Source: JBHICC01 sp046759385 (GTDB lineage Bacteria > Pseudomonadota > Gammaproteobacteria > Acidiferrobacterales > SPGG2). From it: 24,250 nucleotides of DNA. A model generated the notes under the pieces. The model saw only the letters and a list, made by a program, of their open reading frames with translations. It made no database searches and was not told where the DNA came from. Position 1 is the first letter of the stretch. Every line of letters begins with the position of its first letter. This document shows positions 16,391-24,064 of the stretch, piece by piece. Location of the stretch: contig JBHICC010000042.1 in assembly GCA_046759385.1 (NCBI GenBank), positions 1-24,250 of the forward strand, given 5' to 3'. The position numbers and the translations under genes are program-made.

Positions 16391-16550
16391 ACACGTAACA
16401 GATGACCTCATTGGATTTTCTCGCCGCCGTCTTTAATTCATCGTCTTCAGCGTTGCCGATGGCTGGAAGCCCTCTTTCAATTAACGAATCTTCCGCATTG
16501 TTCTTGTTTTCCTTTTTTACCAATGTTGGAATCATAGAGCGCTAATGTCG

Positions 16551-17000
16551 TTACGAGCGTTTTAACGGCACGGTGTAGCAAAGCGCGCTACCTTCAAGTG
16601 CCAACACGCCGTCATCACGGGTTACAGTGGTGCGAAGCTTCGTTATCGGTTTGTCCTGGCGCACGTCTAATATCTCGACGGTGCCTGTGATCGTGTCGCC
16701 AGGACGCGCTGGTGCTCGAAAGCTCCAGTCGACATGAAGAAATACCGTTCCTGGGCCGGGAAGGTCTTCCGCCACGACTGCATTGAGAATAGCGGTAGTA
16801 ATGCCACCCTGAACGATGATTTCACCGAACACGGTCGACTCTGCTAACGTTTCATCGTAGTGGATAGGATTTCGGTCACCGCTTATCTCGGTGAATCGCT
16901 GGATGTCCGCGGATTGAATCTTTCGAGACCGCTCGGCGCGCTGGCCAACTGTTGGTACACCATTTGGCCATACCTCTATGTCTTTCTTGTCTTCTGTCAT
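16551..17000 (-). CDS. MaoC-like (R)-specific enoyl-CoA hydratase family protein
   Basis: A 149-residue single hot-dog domain protein. FTEISGDRNPIHYDE carries the hydratase-2 motif with Asp42, Asn44 and His47, the catalytic pair of the (R)-specific enoyl-CoA hydratases (PhaJ, MaoC); FGEIIVQGG follows as in the family. Such enzymes hydrate trans-2-enoyl-CoA, feeding polyester synthesis or acting in fatty-acid metabolism. The exact substrate cannot be read from the sequence, and no polyhydroxyalkanoate genes are nearby. GAGG lies 6 nt before the ATG. It stands alone on the minus strand between tadA and a tRNA gene; about 180 bases upstream of it are shared with the tRNA-Ser promoter region. Confidence 0.86.
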   Translation of the reverse strand: MTEDKKDIEVWPNGVPTVGQRAERSRKIQSADIQRFTEISGDRNPIHYDETLAESTVFGEIIVQGGITTAILNAVVAEDLPGPGTVFLHVDWSFRAPARPGDTITGTVEILDVRQDKPITKLRTTVTRDDGVLALEGSALCYTVPLKRS

Positions 17001-17155
17001 TAAGGACCTCGCGAGGCGAACTCAGTGAACTCTTTAGGACGATGCGGCTGCAAATGCAACTTGGAATTTAGCAGATGTGATACAGGTGTGACATGACTAG
17101 CCTGAGCGTGGCTGATCATGATTATTTTGCAAGCGACGCGGGCGAGCGTTAACGC

Positions 17156-17161
17156 TATAAT
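17156..17161 (+). promoter_or_regulatory. -10 element of the tRNA-Ser(CGA) promoter
   Basis: A perfect TATAAT ends 18 nt before the first base of the tRNA. The -35 region 17 bp upstream (17133-17138, GCGACG) is poor. Transcription would start near 17168 and leave a 12-nt leader for RNase P to remove. Confidence 0.5.
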
Positions 17162-17179
17162 TCTCGGCAAATCTTACGC

Positions 17180-17269
<90 letters not shown>

Positions 17270-17277
17270 CTGGACCA

Positions 17278-17304
17278 AAAGGGGCTCGCGCGGCCCCTTT
17301 CTTG
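17278..17304 (+). terminator. Intrinsic terminator after tRNA-Ser(CGA)
   Basis: AAAGGGGC at 17278-17285 and GCCCCTTT at 17293-17300 form a perfect 8-bp stem with a 7-nt loop, followed by a short pyrimidine-rich tail (CTTG). The T tract is partly within the stem, so termination may be incomplete. Confidence 0.7.
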
Positions 17305-17310
17305 TCGGGC

Positions 17311-17438
17311 GGAAGAGGGGTGGGTGAGAAGCCACGCGGGTTCGACACCAAATTGTCAGGAACAATTTTGAACGCCGCGAAGCGGCGGCCCGGAGGGCGA
17401 AGGGCAGGATGCCCGGAGTAATCCCTGCCTCTCCGCCA
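17311..17438 (+). repeat. tRNA-Ser-like 3' half split by a 75-bp hairpin-rich insert
   Basis: GCCACGCGGGTTCGA at 17331-17345 closely matches the variable-arm/T-arm segment of the adjacent tRNA-Ser (17236-17251). ATCCCTGCCTCTCCGCCA at 17421-17438 matches 16 of 18 bases of the tRNA 3' end (17252-17269), including CCA. Between them are 75 bases (17346-17420) holding four small hairpins: AAATTGT/ACAATTT, CGCCGC/GCGGCG, GCCC/GGGC and GGGC/GCCC. The split falls inside the T loop. Upstream, 17311-17330 is only faintly like the tRNA 5' end and there is no anticodon arm, so it cannot be a working tRNA. It may be a decayed attachment site, a tRNA-derived repeat or a structured RNA. Confidence 0.6.
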
Positions 17439-17473
17439 GATCCCTTCCTTACCTCCCCCCAGAGCAGGGTAGA

Positions 17474-18562
17474 ATGGGGACGGACAACCCATCCTTGTCG
17501 TCATTCTCCATGACAGATCGATCGATACTGAAAACATTGGTGCCCATAAACACGCTGGCGTCGGCGCACTATGAAGAACTCGCGGCCGAGGCCAGCATCT
17601 CGAACGTTCCCAAGGGGAAGGTGCTATTCAAACACGGGGCCACGGACAACGACACAATCTATTTATTGAGCGGCGAAATAGAGCTCATCCCAGCCGAGAG
17701 CCGGCACGGGCGTACTATCATCGGCGGCAGCGAACAGGCACGCTATCCGCTGTCCCAGTTGAAACCTCGTCAGTTCACAGGAAAGACGAAGACAACTGCG
17801 ACCATTGCAAGCGTAGCCAGTGACCTGTTGGATCGGCTGCTGACCTGGGATCAGGTGACCGGCGAGTACGAGGTGACGGAGCTCGCTGATGTGGAAGACG
17901 CCGTTTGGGCGATGCAGGTGCTGCGCAATAGGGCTTTTCAAACCTTGCCCGCGACCAATATTAATAAATTGTTCGAGCGGCTGGAGCCAGTTGTCGTTAA
18001 AACCGGGCAGGTAATTATCAAGCAGGATGAGGTTGGCGATTACTTTTATATTGTGAAACAGGGGACGTGCCGCGTGGCTCGCAAGTCAGAGCAGAGCGGA
18101 AAGGTGGCGATGTTAAGCGAGCTATCGGAGGGCGCGAGCTTCGGCGAAGAGGCGCTGCTGTCTGATGCACCACGCAACGCTACCGTTATTATGGCGACAG
18201 ACGGCGTGTTAATGCGGTTATCTAAGAAGGACTTCGATGAGCTACTGAGAGAGCCGCTCGTCCGATGGATCGGACCGAGCGAAGCCAAGAAGATGATTCG
18301 CGATGGCGCAGGCCTGCTTGATGTGCGCACAGAGGAAGAGTACAAACAGGGTGGTCTCAAGGGCAGCGCGAACTTGCCGCTCTACCTGTTACGGCTCAAA
18401 GTGTTAGCCCTCGACCAAGAGCGCCCTTACATCGTTTGCTGCGAGACCGGCAATCGCAGCTCAGCAGCTGCCTTTCTATTAAGTGAACGCGGCTTTGATG
18501 TCTATGTCCTAAGGGGTGGTCTCGTCGCTTTGCGTGAGGCCCGACAGGTGGCCACAACGTAG
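17474..18562 (+). CDS. Double cyclic-nucleotide-binding domain protein with C-terminal rhodanese domain
   Basis: A 362-residue soluble protein in three parts. Residues 29-125 are a degenerate cNMP-binding fold without the phosphate-binding cassette. Residues about 165-260 are a canonical one, with GASFGEEALLSDAPRNATV giving the Gly-Glu and Arg234 that hold the cyclic phosphate. Residues about 267-357 are a rhodanese domain with active loop CETGNRS and catalytic Cys323. No helix-turn-helix follows, so it is not a CRP-type regulator. It probably couples cAMP or cGMP sensing to sulfur transfer or persulfide chemistry; that is inference. ATG 17474 has AGGG 4 nt upstream; ATG 17510 (350 residues) fits homologs better but has no ribosome-binding site. 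It lies between two tRNA-Ser genes. Confidence 0.88.
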   Translation: MGTDNPSLSSFSMTDRSILKTLVPINTLASAHYEELAAEASISNVPKGKVLFKHGATDNDTIYLLSGEIELIPAESRHGRTIIGGSEQARYPLSQLKPRQFTGKTKTTATIASVASDLLDRLLTWDQVTGEYEVTELADVEDAVWAMQVLRNRAFQTLPATNINKLFERLEPVVVKTGQVIIKQDEVGDYFYIVKQGTCRVARKSEQSGKVAMLSELSEGASFGEEALLSDAPRNATVIMATDGVLMRLSKKDFDELLREPLVRWIGPSEAKKMIRDGAGLLDVRTEEEYKQGGLKGSANLPLYLLRLKVLALDQERPYIVCCETGNRSSAAAFLLSERGFDVYVLRGGLVALREARQVATT

Positions 18563-18637
18563 CCGCGCGGCGTTACGAAACTGGTTTAGGCTTCACGCGG
18601 CCAGGACTACGCGATACGCGACCACAGTTCCTTTTGC

Positions 18638-18726
<89 letters not shown>

Positions 18727-18780
18727 ATCAATAAGAACAACACATCCTGCGCTCGGGTTAGACAATAGTATGCGGGTCTA

Positions 18781-19764
18781 ATGAAGAAAAGACGGCTCGG
18801 CAATAGCGGTCTCGAGGTTTCCGCCATCGGCCTTGGTTGCATGGTCATGCCGGGCTTCTACGCCCTCGGCGAGGAAGCGCAATCCATTGCTACTGTTCGC
18901 CATGCCGCTGAAATCGGTGTTACGTTACTGGATACCTCGGACGCCTACGGGCAAGGGAAGAACGAGCAACTCATCGGACGCGCTATCGCTGGACGCCGTG
19001 ACGACTATGTGATCGCTACGAAATTCGGGAATATTCGCCTGCCTGATGGCAAACCCGGCGCTGACGGGCGACCCGAGTATGTGGTGCAATCCTGCGAAGC
19101 CAGCCTTAGGCGACTCGGCATAGAAGTCATTGACCTTTACTATCAACATCGGGTTGATCCAAGCGTGCCTATCGAGGATACCGTTGGTGCCATGGCCCGA
19201 CTGGTTGAGCAAGGCAAGACCCGCTATCTCGGGCTCTCAGAGGCGGCACCCGATACCATCCGCCGCGCCCACGCTACCCATGCCATTACGGCCTTGCAGA
19301 CGGAATATTCGTTGTGGACGCGCGATGCTGAAACCGAGCTCCTACCACTTTGTGCCGAACTGAGCATCGGCTACGTCGCCTACTCACCGCTTGGGCGAGG
19401 TATGTTTGGCGGTGACATTACGGGACTGGACAGCTTGGCAGAGGGCGATCGGCGCCGCGATCATCCACGCTTTCAGGGCGCCAATCTGGAGAGCAACTTG
19501 AAACTAGTCGAACCGGTGCGTGAGTTAGCGAAGAGCAAAGGGTGTACGCCGGCACAGATTGCTCTCGCGTGGGTGCTAGTCAAGGGCAAGCACATCGTTC
19601 CGATTCCGGGCACCCGCCGCAGCGACCACGTGGAAAGCAACGCCGCTGCCGTCGACATTGTCCTGACTCCCGACGAAATCACTTCGCTGGACGATGCCAT
19701 CCCTCCCGATGCCGCCGCTGGAACACGCTACCCATTGGGCGGGATGAAAATGCTAGATCTGTAG
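18781..19764 (+). CDS. Aldo/keto reductase
   Basis: A 327-residue NADPH-dependent oxidoreductase of the AKR superfamily, in the branch of YghZ/Gpr and plant-type AKR13 proteins. The catalytic tetrad is complete: Asp51 and Tyr56 (LLDTSDAYGQGKNE), Lys81 (IATKFGN) and His123 (DLYYQHRVDP). The C-terminal cofactor segment IVPIPGTRRSDHVESN is typical for binding the NADP 2'-phosphate. Length is normal. The substrate cannot be predicted; members reduce aldehydes, methylglyoxal or quinones. The start ATG has only a weak GGG upstream. It stands between tRNA-Ser(GGA) and the 4.5S RNA with no functional link to either. The 178 bases after it hold no gene I can support. Confidence 0.92.
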   Translation: MKKRRLGNSGLEVSAIGLGCMVMPGFYALGEEAQSIATVRHAAEIGVTLLDTSDAYGQGKNEQLIGRAIAGRRDDYVIATKFGNIRLPDGKPGADGRPEYVVQSCEASLRRLGIEVIDLYYQHRVDPSVPIEDTVGAMARLVEQGKTRYLGLSEAAPDTIRRAHATHAITALQTEYSLWTRDAETELLPLCAELSIGYVAYSPLGRGMFGGDITGLDSLAEGDRRRDHPRFQGANLESNLKLVEPVRELAKSKGCTPAQIALAWVLVKGKHIVPIPGTRRSDHVESNAAAVDIVLTPDEITSLDDAIPPDAAAGTRYPLGGMKMLDL

Positions 19765-19942
19765 CGATTGGCAGAATTGAAGCAGCGGACCAGATTGGGG
19801 TAAATGATATCCACACCGCACTTTGGCTGTGCCAAGCAGACACTTTTCGTCAAGTGAGAAGTGATTGCGTGTGTACACGGGTGCTTACGTTTTCGGTGCG
19901 GCGGTAGCGGAGCCCATGATAAACTTCGCTCGTTAATCGTAC

Positions 19943-20055
19943 GGCGGTGAAGGTCAGTCCCCCTGACGACGACGGGTTGTGAACCCGGTCAGGTCCGGAA
20001 GGAAGCAGCCGCAGCAGCCAGTTCGGGTGTTGGGGCGTGGCTGGCTGTAGCCGCC
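19943..20055 (+). ncRNA. ffs: Signal recognition particle RNA, 4.5S type
   Basis: RNA scaffold of the bacterial SRP, which binds Ffh and targets inner-membrane proteins to FtsY and the Sec translocon. The diagnostic apical domain is present: GTCAGGTCCGGAAGGAAGCA at 19988-20007, with the GGAA tetraloop and the asymmetric internal loop that Ffh binds. The flanks fold into one long hairpin (GGCGGT... at 19943 with ...AGCCGCC at 20055). A short T run (20060-20065) follows. The ends are estimated from the pairing. dnaX starts 30 nt after it, a usual neighbour in gammaproteobacteria. Confidence 0.95.
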
Positions 20056-20085
20056 ACCTGTTTTTAATAGGCACTCATTTACTAA

Positions 20086-21639
20086 GTGAGCTACCAGGTT
20101 CTAGCCCGTAAGTACCGTCCCCGTACGTTCTCCGAGGTGGTGGGACAAGAGCACGTCGTGCGCGCGCTCGTGCATGCGCTAGATAACGACCGCGTGCATC
20201 ATGCGTTTCTCTTTACTGGGACCCGAGGTGTCGGCAAGACCACTATCGCTCGCGTCTTGGCAAAATCACTCAATTGCGAACAGGGCGTCGGCTCTGCGCC
20301 TTGCGGTAGTTGTCGCGCTTGTATGGAACTCGATGAGGGCCGTTTTATCGACCTGATCGAAGTGGACGCCGCCTCGCGTACGAAGGTAGACGACACCCGT
20401 GAGTTGCTGGAGAACGTGCAATACGCGTCTATGCATGGCCGTTACAAGGTGTATCTCATCGACGAGGTACACATGCTCTCCGGACACAGTTTTAATGCGT
20501 TGCTGAAGACTTTGGAAGAGCCGCCACCGCACGTGAAATTCTTGCTTGCCACCACTGACCCGCAGAAGCTGCCGATGACTATCTTGTCGCGCTGTCTGCA
20601 GTTTAATCTCAAGCGCTTGTTGCCGGATGTCATGCGTTCACAGCTCAAAAGAATTCTGGATGCGGAAGGCGTGCCTTACGATGAAGGCGCGCTTGGGTTG
20701 CTGGCCCGCTCCGCAGATGGGAGCATGCGTGATGCATTAAGCCTGCTGGATCAGGCCATCGCTTTTGGTAGCGGCAAGGTCTTGGACCTAGATGTACGCG
20801 ATATGCTGGGTACCATCGACCAGCAGGCGGTCGAGCAGATTTTGCAGGCGTTGTCCGTTGGCGATGCGAAGGCTCTACTCGATGTTGTTGCTGGTGTGTC
20901 GGAGCAAAGTACGGACTACGATTCGGTGCTGAGTGAGCTTTTATTAAAGTTGCACCAGATTTCGCTCGTTCAAGTCGATCTGGCTCTTGCGGATGCCCAG
21001 GATGGTGAGCAGGATAGGCTTCTCGCGCACGCAGACGCGATGACGCAAGAAGACGTGCAACTCTACTATCAGATCGGGATGATTGGACGTCGCGATCTCT
21101 CACTCGCCCCCGATCCGCGCACGGGCCTCGAGATGATCCTACTGCGCATGTTGGTTTTCCGTCCGATCGAATCAGCAGGTATGCAAACCGTTGCCCAGCA
21201 GGCGACCCCCCCGCCAGCGCCGAAACACGCGGCGGAAGCAAAGCCGCAGGCGAAACCATCGCGTGAGAACTGGAATGAAATTGTTGATCAGCTAAGCGTC
21301 AGTGGCTTCGCCGGCGAACTAGCGCGAAATACCACACTGGATTCCTACACAGATGGTGAAATTGTGCTCGTCCTGGATAAAAAATTCTCACAGCTACACA
21401 ATCAAGAGCGCGAAGCAGCCCTTAAGACGGCATTGCAAGCATACTGTGGTGAATCGATGACATTGACTGTGCGTGTCGGTGAGCCGGAGCGCGAAACCCC
21501 AGCACAGCAACGCCTGCGGTTGCAGGACACGCGTCAACGTGCGGCGGCCGAGGCGATTAACAACGACCCGAATGTGAAAGCGCTCAAAGAGCGCTTTAAT
21601 GCTACGGTAAACCCGGACTCGATTCGGCCGAAGGCTTAG
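20086..21639 (+). CDS. dnaX: DNA polymerase III subunit tau/gamma
   Basis: Clamp-loader ATPase of the replicative polymerase; the full-length tau form also ties the core polymerases to the helicase. MSYQVLARKYRPRTF is the hallmark N-terminus, from a GTG start with no visible ribosome-binding site. AAA+ features are Walker A GTRGVGKT at 45-52, zinc-module cysteines at 64, 73, 76 and 79, Walker B DEVH at 126-129 and the sensor ILSRC. The Pro/Ala/Lys linker near residues 375-395 is short, followed by a C-terminal domain V (WNEIVDQLSVSGFAGELA onward) that in tau binds the polymerase core. At 517 residues it is shorter than E. coli tau. The E. coli frameshift signal A AAA AAG was not found, so a separate gamma product is not supported. 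Confidence 0.95.
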   Translation: MSYQVLARKYRPRTFSEVVGQEHVVRALVHALDNDRVHHAFLFTGTRGVGKTTIARVLAKSLNCEQGVGSAPCGSCRACMELDEGRFIDLIEVDAASRTKVDDTRELLENVQYASMHGRYKVYLIDEVHMLSGHSFNALLKTLEEPPPHVKFLLATTDPQKLPMTILSRCLQFNLKRLLPDVMRSQLKRILDAEGVPYDEGALGLLARSADGSMRDALSLLDQAIAFGSGKVLDLDVRDMLGTIDQQAVEQILQALSVGDAKALLDVVAGVSEQSTDYDSVLSELLLKLHQISLVQVDLALADAQDGEQDRLLAHADAMTQEDVQLYYQIGMIGRRDLSLAPDPRTGLEMILLRMLVFRPIESAGMQTVAQQATPPPAPKHAAEAKPQAKPSRENWNEIVDQLSVSGFAGELARNTTLDSYTDGEIVLVLDKKFSQLHNQEREAALKTALQAYCGESMTLTVRVGEPERETPAQQRLRLQDTRQRAAAEAINNDPNVKALKERFNATVNPDSIRPKA

Positions 21640-21657
21640 TCAATGTGAGGATGCATC

Positions 21658-21978
21658 ATGAAAGGCGGACTCGGTAACTTAATGAAACAGGCGCAGGCAA
21701 TGCAGGATAATCTGCGCCGTGCACAGGAGGAGTTGGCAAAGGTCGAAGTCACCGGCACTGCCGGTGGCGAGATGGTGAGCGTCACCATGACCTGCCGGCA
21801 CGACGTTAAGGCTGTGCAGATCGACCCCAGCCTTATGGGGGACGATAGAGAAGTGCTGGAAGACTTGATTGCGGCGGCCGTCAACGATGCGGTGCGCAAG
21901 GTGGAAAAGACAAGTCAGGAGAAGCTAGCTGGATTGACGTCGGGTCTAGGCATCCCCGGGCTTAACTTGCCCTTGTAA
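21658..21978 (+). CDS. ybaB: Nucleoid-associated protein, YbaB/EbfC family
   Basis: A small DNA-binding protein (106 residues) that forms tweezer-shaped dimers and associates with the nucleoid. The N-terminal helix (NLMKQAQAMQDNLRRAQEEL), the VEVTGTAGGEMVSVTM strand region and the IDPSLMGDDREVLEDLI segment are all typical. GAGG lies upstream of the ATG, which is 18 nt after the dnaX stop. recR follows 10 nt downstream. The dnaX-ybaB-recR order is conserved across many bacteria, and the family has been linked to DNA repair together with RecR. Confidence 0.95.
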   Translation: MKGGLGNLMKQAQAMQDNLRRAQEELAKVEVTGTAGGEMVSVTMTCRHDVKAVQIDPSLMGDDREVLEDLIAAAVNDAVRKVEKTSQEKLAGLTSGLGIPGLNLPL

Positions 21979-21988
21979 TTAAACCTCG

Positions 21989-22606
21989 ATGTCCGATACT
22001 CACGAGCGGGTCAGCATTACACCCGCTATCGAAGCGCTAAAGCAGGCATTGCGACGCCTTCCAGGGGTGGGCCCGAAGAGCGCGCAACGTATGGCGCTAC
22101 ACTTGTTAGAGCGTGATCGCGACGGGGCGCGCCAAATCCTAGATACGTTGCGCAACGCAATCGATCGCGTCGTTCATTGCAAGCGTTGCAACAATTTCAG
22201 TGAAGAAGAGGTTTGCCCTATCTGTAGCTCACCGCGGCGCGATCGTAATCTCCTGTGCGTTGTCGAGTCGCCAGCCGATCTCATGTCACTCGAGCAAGCC
22301 GGTGTCTACAAGGGACGGTATTTTATTTTAATGGGCCATCTCTCTCCGCTAGATGGAATCGGTCCGGAAGAGCTCGGTATCCCTCGACTCGAGGCATTGC
22401 TCGACGAGGGCAAGATCACGGAACTGATCCTTGCCACTAATCTTACGGTCGAAGGCGAAGCCACTGCGCACTACATCGGGGAGCTAGCGAGGGCCCGCAA
22501 GATCAAGGCGACCCGCATCGCCTATGGCGTCCCGGTAGGCGGTGAGTTGGAATACGTTGATCAAGGCACGTTAGCACGCGCATTTACCGGCCGGCGTGAG
22601 GCCTAG
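21989..22606 (+). CDS. recR: Recombination protein RecR
   Basis: Works with RecF and RecO to load RecA on gapped DNA. The 205-residue protein has the family order: helix-hairpin-helix LPGVGPKSAQRM at 24-35, a four-cysteine zinc finger (Cys64, Cys67, Cys76, Cys79), the Toprim domain beginning VVESPADLMSLE at 91-102 with FILMGHLSPLDGIGP, and a C-terminal region with ATNLTVEGEATAHYI and VPVGGELEYVD. It starts 10 nt after ybaB, with no strong ribosome-binding site, consistent with coupling. The last codons overlap a possible GTG start of the next gene. Confidence 0.96.
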   Translation: MSDTHERVSITPAIEALKQALRRLPGVGPKSAQRMALHLLERDRDGARQILDTLRNAIDRVVHCKRCNNFSEEEVCPICSSPRRDRNLLCVVESPADLMSLEQAGVYKGRYFILMGHLSPLDGIGPEELGIPRLEALLDEGKITELILATNLTVEGEATAHYIGELARARKIKATRIAYGVPVGGELEYVDQGTLARAFTGRREA

Positions 22607-22703
22607 TGCCCGCATTCTGAGCGAGAAAACCGGCTATTCCTTCCGTAAAGCTGTTCCTCGAACTCGTGTGACCCCGGCGGATGTTCTGCTACGTTTAGAA
22701 CAG

Positions 22704-23297
22704 ATGAACAGGCCGCAAAGCGACGAAGACCTAATGGTGGCATATGCGAAAGGTAACTACCATGCCTTCAAGATTCTTTATCAACGCCACAAGAGCGGGC
22801 TTTACCGGTATCTGTTGCGTCAATGCGGACGTGCCGAAGATGCGCAGGAGCTCTTTCAAGACATCTGGACAAACCTGACTCGCGCCCGTGAACGTTACGA
22901 GGTGCGCGCCAAGTTCGCGACTTATCTTTACCGCTTGGCACACAATCGCGTGATCGATCACTATCGTCGCCAGGCGCACAATCCGGTCGATCAGTGGCAA
23001 CGTAGCCCAGGCGATGAGGGGGGCGAGACAATCGAAGATTTTGCGGAAATAAACGGCGAGCCGGTGGAGGACCGAGTGCATCGCAAACGCTTAGTGCAGC
23101 ACCTGCTCGGATTAATAGATGAACTACCGCCGCCACAACGCGAGGTATTTCTCCTGCGGGAAGAGGGCGGTTTCTCTGTCGAAGAAATTGCCGAAGTCAC
23201 GGGCGTTAACGCCGAGACCGCCAAGAGCCGACTGCGATATGCTGTCGCCAAATTGAGAAAAGGCCTGCGCCAAGAGCTTAGTCATGAGTCCGAGTAA
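22704..23297 (+). CDS. ECF-family RNA polymerase sigma factor
   Basis: A 197-residue (from ATG 22704) group 4 sigma factor. Region 2 runs from about residue 17 to 90: AFKILYQRHKSGLYRYLLRQ, then DAQELFQDIWTNL and the core-binding and -10-recognition segment FATYLYRLAHNRVIDHYRR. Region 4 is at about 137-190: LPPPQREVFLLREEGGFSVE followed by a helix-turn-helix (EEIAEVTGVNAETAKSRLRY). No region 1 or 3 is present, as expected for ECF. A GTG at 22596 overlapping recR would add 36 residues unlike the family. The stop overlaps the next gene by 14 nt, so the two are translationally coupled, the usual layout for a sigma factor and its membrane anti-sigma. The signal it answers is unknown, and no convincing autoregulated promoter was found. 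Confidence 0.9.
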   Translation: MNRPQSDEDLMVAYAKGNYHAFKILYQRHKSGLYRYLLRQCGRAEDAQELFQDIWTNLTRARERYEVRAKFATYLYRLAHNRVIDHYRRQAHNPVDQWQRSPGDEGGETIEDFAEINGEPVEDRVHRKRLVQHLLGLIDELPPPQREVFLLREEGGFSVEEIAEVTGVNAETAKSRLRYAVAKLRKGLRQELSHESE

Positions 23298-24030
23298 GCC
23301 AGGAGACCGCGAGCTCGAACAGTACCTGCAAGAGCGGTCGACGCTTTCGCGTGTCTACAAGGAAGCGGCACACGAACGCCCCTCCGCGTCAATGGACGAA
23401 ACTGTCCTCGCTCGCGCGCGACACGAGGTCGAACATAGCCCGCCCGTAGCGCGTAGCCCGTTCGCGCGTAATTGGATGATCCCTGCATCGCTTGCGGCCG
23501 TGATCGTTCTTACGGTGGGGCTGGTGACTTTCTTGTTTGAGGAAGGGGGCGTTCCCTTAGATGCCGAAGCCCCAAAACCTGCGCGCGACTCCGCGCTTGA
23601 GGAAGTACCAACGCAACGGCGCGACCAAGCCATTCCTCAAACCAAGCAAGCCCCGGCAAAACGCGAGCGGGATCACGCAGAGCCAGAGGGTGTGGCACCG
23701 GCCGTACCGGCAGCAGCTGGGCGAATGGTGGTGCCGGCCGAACAGAAAGCCGAACCCTCACAATCTCTGAAAGCGCGGAAGGCTTCTAAGGTTAAACAAG
23801 AAACGCGCGAACAGGACGAAAGCCAGCTCAAGAAAGAAAACAGCTTGGATACAATCAACAGCCCGGCGTCCGGATTCATAGCAACAGAAACCGACGCGCT
23901 GCCACCTGACGAATGGCTCAAACAGATTCTCGAGCTGCGTAGGCAAGGCGAACATGCTGCGGCTGACGCGAACCTTGCCGCGTTTAAGAAACGCTATCCT
24001 GATTTTCCTGTTGAGAAGTATCTCGAGTAA
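23284..24030 (+). CDS. Putative membrane anti-sigma factor (cysteine-free)
   Basis: A 248-residue single-pass protein. The N-terminus (to about residue 60) is charged and would be cytoplasmic; one membrane helix spans about 65-85 (IPASLAAVIVLTVGLVTFLF); a Pro/Ala/Glu/Lys-rich linker of about 115 residues follows. A C-terminal helical segment from about 206 (PPDEWLKQILELRRQGEHAA, ending FKKRYPDFPVEKYLE) resembles a half-TPR found at the end of many sigma-linked membrane proteins. It overlaps the sigma gene by 14 nt, and topology and coupling suggest an anti-sigma factor. It has no cysteine, so it is not of the zinc-binding ZAS (RsrA/ChrR) class. The identity as anti-sigma is inference from context and architecture. 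Confidence 0.75.
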   Translation: MSPSKPGDRELEQYLQERSTLSRVYKEAAHERPSASMDETVLARARHEVEHSPPVARSPFARNWMIPASLAAVIVLTVGLVTFLFEEGGVPLDAEAPKPARDSALEEVPTQRRDQAIPQTKQAPAKRERDHAEPEGVAPAVPAAAGRMVVPAEQKAEPSQSLKARKASKVKQETREQDESQLKKENSLDTINSPASGFIATETDALPPDEWLKQILELRRQGEHAAADANLAAFKKRYPDFPVEKYLE

Positions 24031-24064
24031 CCGCAAGACTTATCCACATGCATGAAAGCCGAAC

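Noticed and set aside
16402..16545. 47-codon plus-strand frame after tadA
   Set aside because: Ser/Phe-rich, no ribosome-binding site and no recognisable family, with an opposing frame on the other strand; not enough to call a gene.
20645..21259. 204-codon minus-strand open frame inside dnaX
   Set aside because: Fully antisense to conserved dnaX coding sequence, Arg/Pro-rich composition typical of a GC-rich shadow frame.
21376..21390. Possible programmed frameshift in dnaX at a run of six A
   Set aside because: The run reads GAT AAA AAA TTC in frame and does not match the A AAA AAG slippery heptamer; no supporting stem-loop was recognised.
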